Shown: one piece after another, positions 1 to 10,000 of the stretch
How the letters are laid out: the number at the start of each line of letters is the position of its first letter
Numbering within the stretch: position 1 is the first letter of the stretch
Assembly: GCA_024516035.1 (NCBI GenBank)
Contig: CM044957.1
Coordinates: 5,057,017-5,121,016, forward strand
Reading direction: 5' to 3'
From: Bactericera cockerelli
Taxonomy: Eukaryota > Arthropoda > Insecta > Hemiptera > Triozidae
DNA length: 64,000 nucleotides
Position numbers and translations under genes: made by a program
The notes under the pieces: generated by a model
What the model was told of the DNA's origin: nothing
The model's database searches: none
What the model saw: only the letters and a program-made list of their open reading frames with translations

Positions 1-2361
1 ATTGACATAGAAAACAGACATTTTAGTATGGAGGTTGATACGGGGGCAGCGTTGAGCTCGATATCATACTCAGATTTCAAGGCTTTAAATATTAATAAAA
101 AGATTTTTAAAACAAATGTTCAAATGAAAACTTACACAGGAGAGACGATTCTACCAAAGGGAGTGAGCTTTGTGACATGTCGATATAAAAACCAGACATT
201 TGTTGGTAAAATATTCATCATCAGTCAGGATGTAGACCCAATTTTTGGTAGAGATTGGATACGAGAGGTTAATCTAGACTGGGCTGAAATTAAATTGCTG
301 AAAGCTGAAGAAAATTTACAACTTGAGGAAATTCTAAAAAAGTACGAAAAAGTGTTTACAGATAAAATAGGTGCAATACCAAATGAAAAAGGTGTGCTAA
401 AGCTGAAACCTGAGGCCACGCCCATTTTCTTTAAACCTCGCCCTATACCTTATTCTAGGAGAGAGAAAATCGAGAAAGAACTAGACCGCCTGGAAAGAGA
501 TGGAATTTTGACAAAGATCGAGCACTCTGAGTGGGGTACTCCTATTGTACCCATTGACAAACCCAATGGTGATATCAGGATCTGTGCCGATTATAAGGTA
601 ACTCTTAACAAATGTATCCAGGACGTGAACTACCCCATTCCTAGGATAGACGATATATTTTCTCAGATGAACGGGGGTAAGTTCTTCTGCACTTTAGATC
701 TGAGCAAAGCCTACTTACATTACCAAATGAACGAAGAGAGTGCCATTCTTCAGAGTTTAAGTACGCACAAGGGTGTATACAGGGTAAACCGACTTATGTT
801 CGGAGTGAAAGTAGCCCCAGGACTATGGCAACAATATATGGACAAATTACTACAGGGTCTATCCGGTGTACAATGTTTTTTTGATGACATCATCATACAG
901 GGTGCATCATACAATGAACTTCTAATTAGATTGAATACTGTGTTAAACTTAATACAATCCCAGAATTTAACTCTAAACAGGGACAAATGTAAATTTTTCC
1001 AAAAAAGTATTCATTACCTGGGACATAAAATTGATGAACATGGCTTGCACAAAATGGAAGACAAAGTTTTAGCCATTAAAAACGTAAAGCGCCCAGAAAA
1101 TGTTTCTGAACTCCGAACATTTTTAGGCATGGCAAACTATTATAATAAATTTATTTCAAACTTAGCAACCATACTGAATCCATTAAATCAGTTGCTTCGC
1201 AAAGGCAGGAAGTTCACGTGGACAACCGGGTGTCAGAAAAGTTTTGAAATGGTCAAAGAAGAAATATGTAATGAAAATGTGTTGGTTCACTATAACCCGG
1301 ATATTACAATTACTTTAGCCACTGATGCTAGCCCTGTCGGTCTAGGCGCTTGCCTATCGCATAGGTACCCAGATGGTTCTGAGAGGCCGATTGCCTTTGC
1401 GTCCAGATCTCTTACTGCCTGCGAGAGAAACTACAGTCAGATAGACAGAGAAGCGACGGCGATTTACTGGGGCATCAAACGATTCTTTCAATATGTGTAC
1501 GGTAGGAAATTTATTCTTATTACAGATAATAAACCGTTGACCACAATATTTAACCCTTTGAAGACGTTACCTGCACTGTCGGCTACCAGAATGTTACACT
1601 ATGCACTGTTCTTATCAGGATTCGATTACACCATTGAGTATAAAAGAACCAGTGAGCACTGTAATGCAGATTTTCTTTCCCGTTTTCCTACTGAAAATAC
1701 CGATTTTAATATTACAGATCAGACCTACAAGTTCCAATCTAATCAAATAAAAACATTGAATAGCATTTCATATCAAACCATTCAACAGGAAACACAACTA
1801 GATCCTGATTTAAAAATGATTTTGGATGCACTGGAGACAGGCAAATGTTTGAAGTCGCTGGGCTACGAAAATACGGAAATTACATTGCAAGACGGATGTT
1901 TACTAAAAGGTACCCGTGTGATGATACCAGCTCCCTTGCGAACTAGTGTATTACAAGAGCTTCACACTGGACACTTGGGTATGGTAAGAATGAAAGCGCT
2001 GGCAAGGTGTTATTGCTATTGGAAAAATATAGATAGAGATATAGAAGAATCCGTGAGGAAATGTAAACATTGCTGTGAAAAACAAAATAACCCGCCCAAA
2101 GTTCAGTGTCACCCCTGGGAGCCCGCAAAGGAACCATGGCAGCGAGTACACATCGATTTTGCTGGTCCAGTTAATGGGTTGTTCTATTTCATAGTGGTTG
2201 ACTCCTTTACCAAATGGGTTGAAGTAATTCCAACGAAGTCAACCACTACGGACTTTTGCATCAGGGAGCTGCGACGACTTTTTACAAATTTTGGTATCTG
2301 TCCGGTACTAGTTTCGGATAATGGACCTCAATTTACTTCCTATTGTTTAAAAACTTTCTAG
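1..2361 (+). pseudogene. Ty3/gypsy pol fragment: protease, reverse transcriptase, RNase H, N-terminal integrase
   Basis: The open frame enters from the window edge (position 1 is in frame), so gag and the start of pol lie outside. Numbering from the first ATG (28): aspartic protease DTGA at residues 4-7; RT with the FDDI catalytic motif at 285-288; RNase H with TDAS (D433); integrase zinc-binding part around H646/H649 and C679/C682; catalytic-core Asp 710 (HIDFAG) and Asp 764 (SDNGPQF). The order PR-RT-RH-IN is that of Ty3/gypsy (Metaviridae) elements. The frame ends at a TAG (2359-2361) inside the integrase core just after a run TTTAAAAAC, and the reading continues one frame away from 2343. 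The copy is therefore broken by a small indel. Apart from that the sequence is uninterrupted, which suggests a fairly young copy. Confidence 0.93.
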
Positions 2362-2834
2362 AGAGCAATGGTGTCGTTCATAAGTTTTCCGCTGTGTTTC
2401 ATCCTTCATCCAATGGGCAAGCTGAGAGGTCGGTGCAGACTGTGAAAAATTATCTTCATTGTATGTCGGATGAGCCGGGAGATGTCCACCTAAAATTAGC
2501 CAGACTTCTTATGCAGTTAAGAAAAATTCCAAACGCAGAGGGGATGAGTCCCTACGTGCTCATGCTTGGAAGAGATGTGAGGACAAGACTGGATGTTATC
2601 ATGAAGCCAAGAGTATCTCTTGTTCCTGAGAGTAGAACTTACACAGTCTCGAGAAGTTTTCAAGTTAATGATCGAGTTCAAGTCAGGAACTACACTAGAG
2701 ATTCCAAGTGGAAATTTGGTAGTGTTCAAAGAAAGGAGGGATCTGTCCACTACTGGGTGTTGCTGGATGATGGGAGGGTCTGGCGGCGACATGTGGACCA
2801 GATGCGGTCCACACATTATAGGGGGGAATACTGA
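2343..2834 (+). pseudogene. Ty3/gypsy integrase C-terminal part after frameshift
   Basis: This frame overlaps the end of the preceding one and supplies the rest of the integrase: the third catalytic acidic residue (Glu 28 of this frame, in the context NGQAERS) and a basic C-terminal region ending in DQMRSTHYRGEY, a type of ending I associate with arthropod gypsy elements. The two frames are separate because of the indel near 2340-2360. A programmed shift at this point would be unusual, since it lies between catalytic residues of one domain. The stop codon directly abuts a purine tract. Confidence 0.88.
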
Positions 2835-2960
2835 TGTATACTGGCTGAACAATATTTGATCTGCTGGGAACTTTTCCCCAAGTTCTGTCATTCTAGATTT
2901 GACTTCCGAAATAAACGTTTTTCCTATTACTGTTCTTGTAAATAAAATGGTGCATTTACT
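2821..2960 (+). mobile_element. gypsy polypurine tract and likely start of 3' LTR
   Basis: GGGGGGAA at 2821-2828 directly precedes a TG dinucleotide at 2832, the arrangement expected for a polypurine tract followed by the 3' LTR. AATAAA signals lie at 2910-2915 and 2941-2946. The 5' LTR is outside the window, so the LTR end cannot be fixed by comparison. Confidence 0.5.
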
Positions 2961-3020
2961 ATTTCATTTCTATACCTATTAAGTTGTATTAGAGTAAATA
3001 ACAAACATATCAGTCTTAAA

Positions 3021-3222
3021 TTCTCCTCACCAGATCAACACCTTTCTCCATAACAATCTCATTCACTTTCTTCTGGTGTTTTTTGATTTTTGGGATATCC
3101 TAGTCTCCTAAATCGTCTTAAAATTGTCTCAAAATTCTCCTCACCAGATCAAAACCTTTCTCCATAACAATCTCATTTACTTTCTTCTGGGGTTTTTTGA
3201 TCTTTGGGATATCCTAGTCTCC
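3021..3222. repeat. tandem duplication, unit 114 bp
   Basis: The segment starting TTCTCCTCACCAGATCAA at 3021 is repeated at 3135 with a few substitutions (for example GGTG versus GGGG in the middle). The units share about 88 bp before diverging. It may be an internal LTR duplication, since it lies just downstream of the gypsy pol. Confidence 0.8.
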
Positions 3223-3799
3223 TAAAAGAATACATCAGCTCCTGTATCCTTTTAGGTAGGTATTGTCTTAAAAACGATCTGTGCTGCACTTCTCAATAAA
3301 ACAAAATCAGTCGCAGTCTTTCTGTAATCATGTCTGTAGATCTGTTCTTGTCATTTTGAAATTTTATTCCCAAAATCTTTCTACAAAAATGCCTCTAGGT
3401 CACGGTTTGGGAGTTCTTTTGGTGAAATTTTGTATAATTAGTCGAATAAGTTGTTAGGTACATAAAGTGCCAAATCTCGGTGAAGGTCATACAATTATGA
3501 TTGAGCATAATCTTCGCCTAATTTAAACATGACTACCGTTTACAACTGTAATATACTTACGTGATTTACCTCCATATAATTTATATAAATATGTAAAGTA
3601 TATAAATACGTGATTAACTGATTATCATATTATGAGTAATTACCATACCATGCTCACTCTAAACTATTGCAGTAATACCAAATTAATATGGGTACAAAGA
3701 TGATGTTTGGCTGTATCTCAGTATATCTAATAATGTCTATATAAAAAAACTACCTTTATATATTATATACTCGCAAAGACAGTATAAGCAAACCATGGT

Positions 3800-4018
3800 G
3801 CTTTTATTATTATGTAACTCTTTATTAATAGGACATAATATATGTACAAACAAATAGGTAATATTAAAAAAATTAAAATACAAAATGTAGAACAATATAA
3901 ATAAGAAAAGAAAAAATGAAAAACATGATAACATAGATAATACATATATATATATACAGATGTCCTAAGTAAAGGGCGGGGTTATTGCCAATGGCAATCT
4001 CTTCCACCCAACCCTTTT
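3800..4018 (-). mobile_element. LINE 3' tail (5'-truncated copy)
   Basis: Read on the - strand, it begins GGTTGGGTGGAAGAGATTGC, continues to CCGCCCTTTACTTAGGACAT, then an AT-rich 3' UTR with an AATAAA signal. The same sequence recurs at 19705-19766 (related), 31775-31945, 47945-48005 and 59795-59870, always without coding sequence, as expected for 5'-truncated LINE insertions. The parent element is not in the window. Confidence 0.7.
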
Positions 4019-4284
4019 ATAAAATTTTCGAAATATACTAACCTTTGGGTTAGTATGTTCTAAAAGTTTATGAAGATAGAACAGGCATAAATTATTATGT
4101 TGTTGATTAATAAAATAAAGAAGTTTGATCTTGAAAAAAAATTGATGTATTAAAATTCAAAACTATGGATGTGGACAGTCCATATTGTCGAAGCACCCAG
4201 AGAGATACGTTTTTGGTGTCCAGACTAACTCATAAAAATAATCCCAAATTTGATCAGTCTTTCTCTTCGCATTTTTTTGCGAAT

Positions 4285-4745
4285 CGAGCCTCCTTTACTG
4301 CAATTCTAAGAGCCTCCTTTACTTTTCGAATTTTTCTACATTATTTCGTCTCTATTAGGTATATCTTTATAGCTATTCTGGTAATGTATAACCGACCTCA
4401 GTAGCTTGATCGATATTGCGGTCTACTTGTAACCTGGAGGTCGGTGGTTCAAGTACCGGTCCCAGCGTAAGATTTAGTAAAGCAAGTGCGAGTAGTTGTG
4501 ATATCACGAAAGTGATTAACACAAATATGATAACACAAAAGAGTATGATAACTTTTTTTTACTCTGTTAATGCTACCACAAGTCGTAACTCATAACATAA
4601 AGTATGAGTGGAGACGAATTTTTTCTATTTTTTCAACATCCAGACTAGAAATTTTTCGTACCATCTCAGGCTTGCACGCACGGTAACCGAACCCAGGTCA
4701 CCGTGCGTGCAAGCCTCATGCGCTACATCACTCGACCACGGTGAC
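4285..4745 (-). mobile_element. SINE-D copy (tRNA-derived head), interrupted by SINE-A
   Basis: The - strand head starts GTCACCGTGGTCGAGTGATG (4726-4745) and contains the box-B-like GGGTTCGGTTACC. The body with TATGAGTGG and the distal part with GAGCCTCCTTTAC match the better-preserved SINE-D copies at 20081, 25843 and 43011. The element is split at about 4390-4550 by a SINE-A insertion. This copy is degenerate. Confidence 0.75.
4391..4550 (+). mobile_element. SINE-A copy nested in SINE-D
   Basis: tRNA-derived head ACCGACCTCAGTAGCTTGAT, then box-B-like GGTTCAAGTACC and the family tail GTAGTTGTGATATCACGAAA. Other copies: 17848 (-), 45955 (+), 57441 (+), 58143 (+) and 61225 (-). Flanks TCTGGTAATG and TCTGTTAATG look like a diverged target-site duplication in the host SINE-D. 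Confidence 0.8.
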
Positions 4746-6500
4746 TACGTTTTGCTTAATTTTTATTATTAGCAAACACTTTCGTAAAAAAAAACCAGTA
4801 CCCATGGCTATGTCTTAGTATTTGTTTACATTTCACACTATTCCGTATCCGGACTTGGTTTAGCATCAGGTCTTACGGACTCTTTGGTCGAGTAAACTCT
4901 TGGATTCATTGGCAGGTTCCTAAAACTCTCAACAGACTAGCGGACGGATACGGCACTCCAAGCAGAACCTAGCATTACATAAAACAGTTTACAGTTCAAG
5001 TGACGAATACAAATGGAATAAACAGCATAATCAAATTAATAATCAGTTTGCAAGTACACAAGCATGATGCCAACTGAAATGTAAATGTAGAATACGAGTA
5101 GAAACCAAACATGAAGACGCAAGTCGCATGACTACGTAAAGTAAGGCTCAGACGTTTGGTTGGGGGCTATAAATAGGGAGTAGACCAGCAGGCTGACATA
5201 GAAGACTGAAATCTGGCTAAACGACAGTAAAACAAAGGCTAGAATGGACACAGAAGATAACAAAGCAGTACTCCGAAAAACGAACACAAAAGCAAACCTA
5301 CTGAATAATAATGTGTTTTATTGTACATTTCTTTTACATTACATAGTTACATATTATATGATATAGCACATAAGAAAAGAAATATTAAAGTGAAACTGTA
5401 TGTCTTACACAGACTTGTCACACTAAGAGACCCAGTATAGTATGGGAATAATTGGCCGTATTCATTCAAAGAAGCAAAAGCTATTACAAAGCAGAAGCTA
5501 TGAAGTAATTGCTTCAGTCGGTATTCATAAAGTTTTGAGAGCAAAAGCTTTTAATTCAAAGCAAAAGAGTAAAGACCAGCAAAATCGTAACTGCCCCAGT
5601 TGTGATTTCTATGTCAATTTGAAACCACTTCTTGTTAGTTGATAAAATCAATTCCTTGCTAATAAAAAAGGAGCCATAACGCATTAGTTTACATATATTG
5701 AGACCAATTTATATCCAACGACGACCGACGCCCGACGGCAACTGATGTTTGAAAAGAATATTTGGTAAGCTACATTCCGATGGCGGTATTTAAGATCAAA
5801 AACTGGGCAGGAAACTATACACTATAGTTACATTCCTCCACTCTCCCTTAGATCTTAGCTTAGGGGAATTATGTTGTAAATATGAAAACCAATAAAACAA
5901 TTTATAATAATAATATTATCAATAAATCAATCCCTTGATACGCCTTCCTCTCAACCCCTCCCCTCCCCCCTCTCATACAAACTCATTGAATTTAATTTTA
6001 AAAAAATCTCCCAGGTTTTTCTTCGTTTTCAACTTCAAAATTTCAGTTTTTGTTTGATTTTGTATTTTATTTTTTGCTGATACGGGAGGTTCAAACCTCC
6101 TGATAACCCCTCTTACCTACACTGGTGACTGTACTGTTCAAGTACGAACCGCTGAATATGACGCGTTGTAAAGTAATCAAGACAAAAGCCATTTAACAAG
6201 CTCTCGTTCTAGAAACACTCTCACTCTCATAATCCCCAAGTCTCCCTTTCAAGCGTCACAGAACGCACTCTGATTGGTCAGGTTGAACGCAATAACCAAT
6301 CGGATTGCGTTGTGTGACAGTTGAAAGGGAGATTCGGGGATTGTGAGATTGGAGTGTTTTCTGTAAAGAGAGACAGATCAACCATAAGGTAGACTAATTT
6401 ATCTTAGGAGGTGTCAACGTTATTGTAATAACAATAACCATAAATATATGAAATAAAGAACCTATTCAAAACAAAAAAAATCTCGGATGAAAAAAAGCCA
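4746..6500. other. intergenic or intronic stretch with no recognised coding sequence
   Basis: AT-rich unique-looking sequence apart from the TATA-like segment near 5168 and an imperfect inverted repeat at 6222-6358 (arms of about 63 bp beginning CACTCTCACTCTCATAATCC). The N-terminal exon of the P450 was looked for here and not found. Confidence 0.5.
5140..5240 (+). promoter_or_regulatory. TATA-containing segment repeated elsewhere (possible LTR promoter)
   Basis: CTATAAATAGGGAGTAGACC at 5168-5187 recurs almost unchanged at about 33021-33045 (CTATAAACAGGGAGTAGACC), in both cases followed by AGCA. A TATA box with conserved downstream sequence dispersed in the genome is what an LTR promoter looks like, but no LTR ends were identified. 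Confidence 0.35.
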
Positions 6501-6510
6501 ATTCTTCACA

Positions 6511-6709
6511 TTAAGCCAACTTCCGTGGCTCAGTGGTTAAGAGCATTGGTTACTGACCCGGAGGTTGCGGGTTCAAATCCCAGCCGAAGGGGAAATTTCT
6601 GACCGAAAATTTCTGTTTCCGGAATGACATAGATGTAAAGGTAAAGTGCCCTGAAGTAATGCGAAAGCGGTTCCGGGGCATACTTAATTACTTACCTTAA
6701 AAAAAAAAA
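6511..6709 (+). mobile_element. SINE-B copy with target-site duplication
   Basis: tRNA-like head with TCCGTGGCTCAGTGGTTAAG and box-B GGGTTCAAATCCC, a body of about 110 bp and a poly-A tail ending at 6710. It is flanked by the direct repeat AATTCTTCACA (6500-6510 and 6709-6719, poly-A ambiguity of one base). The right duplication ends 19 bp before the splice acceptor of the first P450 exon seen. Confidence 0.85.
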
Positions 6710-6738
6710 ATTCTTCACAATTGCCCTTGCATTTTCAG

Positions 6739-6931
6739 GGCGATCGGAACCAAAATAGCCCGTCTCTGGCTGGGGCCGGACCTGATAGTCATCCCTCTGG
6801 AGGTGGAGTACTGCACTCAGCTGCTCACCAGTCAGCTGCAGAAGTCCAAGGAGTACCAGGTGTACGACAGCCTCATCAGTGAGGGCTTCCTCTTCACGCA
6901 GAACATTCCCCACTGGAGGAACATGCGAAAG
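6739..6931 (+). CDS. P450 exon (N-terminal region, helix A to C)
   Basis: Acceptor ATTTTCAG before 6739 and donor GTGAGA at 6932. The first base completes a codon from an upstream exon that I did not find. It encodes the stretch from AIGTKIARLWLGPDL to HWRNMRK, where CYP4 proteins have the conserved WRxxRK of helix C. SINE-B ends 19 bp upstream and a 5S-derived SINE begins about 40 bp downstream. Confidence 0.88.
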
Positions 6932-6972
6932 GTGAGAGAAGTTTCAGTATTATAATGTCATTATGTGTATGT

Positions 6973-7006
<34 letters not shown>

Positions 7007-10000
7007 TGGGGTTTAACGTCGCTTTCAACTGCCATGGTCATTAGGGTGGAGCGATGTTTCTACTTTTTAATGGAATAGTGAAAAAAAGTTGTCTATTGGC
7101 GAGAAACTTCCGAATATGTCATTAATTTTTTTCTAAAAAATCGGGAAGATGCGCCCCGAGCCCCGCCCACTTTTGCAAAATTGTCATTTATAGACCCATT
7201 TCCTATGAATTTTCTAATTTTTTTAGTAATACTTTTTGAAATGGAATAGTTGTAAGTGTTTACTTAATAGAATGGTCCATCATTATAAAAATAAAAAAAT
7301 AGTCAATTTTAAATGGTAAGTCCCGCCCCAAATTTGTCTAAATCCAACAATTTTTTCTAAAATCAGCAAAAAAGACACATATCTGGCGAATTTTCTAATT
7401 TTTCTGAGACATTTTTCCGGAACAGAATAGTATTTAAAGACAAAAACATACTATCCTCGTTTACTTAGATTAAAAAGTTTTATAAAAGTTACATGTTAAG
7501 TACCGCCCCGAGCTGCACCAAGGCCGCCTAATATTCAAGTAATAAATAGCTCTCTCTAGGCTCTCTAATGAGGATGGGCTCATGTACTGTGGTACAGTTT
7601 TTTTTTTTTTTTTTTTTTTTTTCAGGGTACTTTTACAGGACACAATATTACTGAAGTACTACTTTATACTCTTTTCGTACACTTGTAACAAAAATGACTC
7701 ATATATCACATTCTTAGTGTCGCCCCAAGTTGGTGAATTCATTAGTATATTTTTATATGCTACATGGGTAAAACACCCAAGTAATTACAATGAATAAGAA
7801 CAATATATTGATGAACGGAACTTTTTCTTCTTATTATGTATAATTAAAATGAAATATAAATAATAAAGGTAGGAGGTATAAAGTTATACAAAGTAAATTT
7901 GACTGATTACAAATTACGTATTGACATTGGAAAGTACCTTTCTTTTTTTAAAAAAAACTTCAATTTTTCAAAACCGATTCGGACATTTCAAACTAAAAAT
8001 TTGCTAATTTTATTTATTATTCAGGCAAAGTCCTTTTTTGTACGAAACACTGGAATCATTCTTCTGGATCCAATTTGATTCCTTATCAAACCATCTCTGG
8101 CTTCATAACCAATCACAGTGCTTGATGCATTTGTCACAAGTTTGATGTACCTTGCGACGCACTGTGTGTGGCAGGGCACATCTGGAATAAAGTTTTTGAT
8201 GTTGTTGTTTTCAACAATGTTGGCCAGATCTTCGATACTGATGTCCCTTATTAATGGGGACATAGTCACAGGAAGTTCGTGCCACTATATTAAACTGCTG
8301 TAGGATGTTGCTACTTTCAGGAACAGTGACTTTTCTAACATCAGGGAACCTATTTTCTTCACGTGATTTTTTAATTATTCTGTATGCAATTTCCCTTTGA
8401 ACCAGCATAATCAACAGCAAGTTTTCAGGATGCGCGTAGAAGGCGTTTCACTGAATATCAGGATCTACTATTTTCTTTACACTTTCATCAAGATACTTTC
8501 TTCGTTAAATAAGATCAAGCAAATGTTTGGGTCCATCGAAACAAGATGATCTATTTTTAATTGAAAACCACATTGGACCATACACCTTTAATATGAATGT
8601 AGTCAATGTCAATGTGCTACGAACTGTTTCTTGTTAAACGTGATAACATTTTCGAATCTTAATACACTGATATTAATTATTTCGAGAGAAAAAAAATCGC
8701 ACAGATCGTTTAACAGATAACACTCGCTGTTTTCTGTCAACTGAGTTGTGGTAGGCATAAAACCCACGGATTTCTACCAAAATCTTGTTTTCTTTGTTTC
8801 TAATATTTAAGACCTTTTTGTGGCATTGATGGAGATGAATCATCATGTTTGTAAAGATTTCTATTTCTATGATGAGTCATCATAAGAAACAGAGGATAGT
8901 ATACTTAAGTGTACCACAGTACATGAGCCCATCCTCAATAATAGAGAGCCTAGAGAGAGCTATTTATTACTAGAATATTAGGTGGCCTTGGTGCAGCTCG
9001 GGGCGGTACTTAACGTGTAACTTTTATAAAACTTTTTAATCTAAGTAAACGAGGATAGTATGTTTTTGTCTTTAAATACTATTCTGTTCCGGAAAAATGT
9101 CCCAGAAAAATTAGAAAATTCGGCAGATATGTGTCTTTTTTGCTGATTTTAGAAAAATTTGTTCTATTTGGACAAATTTGGGGCGGGACTTACCATTTAA
9201 AATTGACTATTTTTTATTTTTATAATGATGGACCATTCTATTAAGTAAACACTTACAACTATTCCATTTCAAAAAGTATTACTAAAAAAATTAGAAAATT
9301 CATAGGAAACGGGTCTATAAATGACAATTTTGCAAAAGTGGGCGGGGCTCGGGGCGCATCTTCCCGATTTTTTAGAAAAAAATTAATGACATATTCGGAA
9401 GTTTCTCGCCAATAGACAACTTTTTTTCACTATTCCATTAAAAAATAAAAATAAAAGTGCGATTTCGCTCCACCCTAATGGTCATATCACGACGGGGGTT
9501 TTACCCACCATTCGCAGGAAACTCACAAACCTGCTACTCACATTGACCTCACCCAGCCTGAGTGGGGCCGGGAAAAGCCAGCGTCACGAGAATTAGAATT
9601 TGAATGGTCACCCATCCAAGTCTTAACCTCGCTGGATGTCGCTTAACTTCGGTGTTCTGAAGGGAACCGGTGTATTCAACATGCCATCGACGCTGGCTAT
9701 GTGTATGTCAAATTTCATTGTAATTGACATACATCTGTTTTGTATTGCACTTAAAAATAAATAAATAAATTCAAATTAAATTAAATAATACTCTTTAGTC
9801 TGTCCCGGTAACTCAGTGGCAAAAGCGGCACTCTGTGAATCCAGAGATTCCAGAAGTCGTGGGTTCGAAACCCAGCCGGGACATGACAAGTTATCCTCCC
9901 ATTTGGGATTTGTACCATATAATAATTTGTCTTGGGCTTACTGCTGGAATAATGGAACTTTAACTGTCCTATTCGGGCAGTATAAATAAGGCGATGTTAT

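Noticed and set aside
6692..6913. 73-codon - strand frame
   Set aside because: Opposite the P450 exon 6739-6931, whose splice sites and CYP4 motifs explain the region.
9590..9697. Possible 5S rRNA gene or pseudogene
   Set aside because: Fused to a conserved non-5S body and poly-A, with TSDs around the whole; it is a 5S-derived SINE, not an rRNA gene.
9801..9883. Possible functional tRNA gene
   Set aside because: Acceptor-stem ends and box B are good, but the anticodon arm is shortened and the unit is followed by a SINE body found in four copies; it is a SINE-C head.
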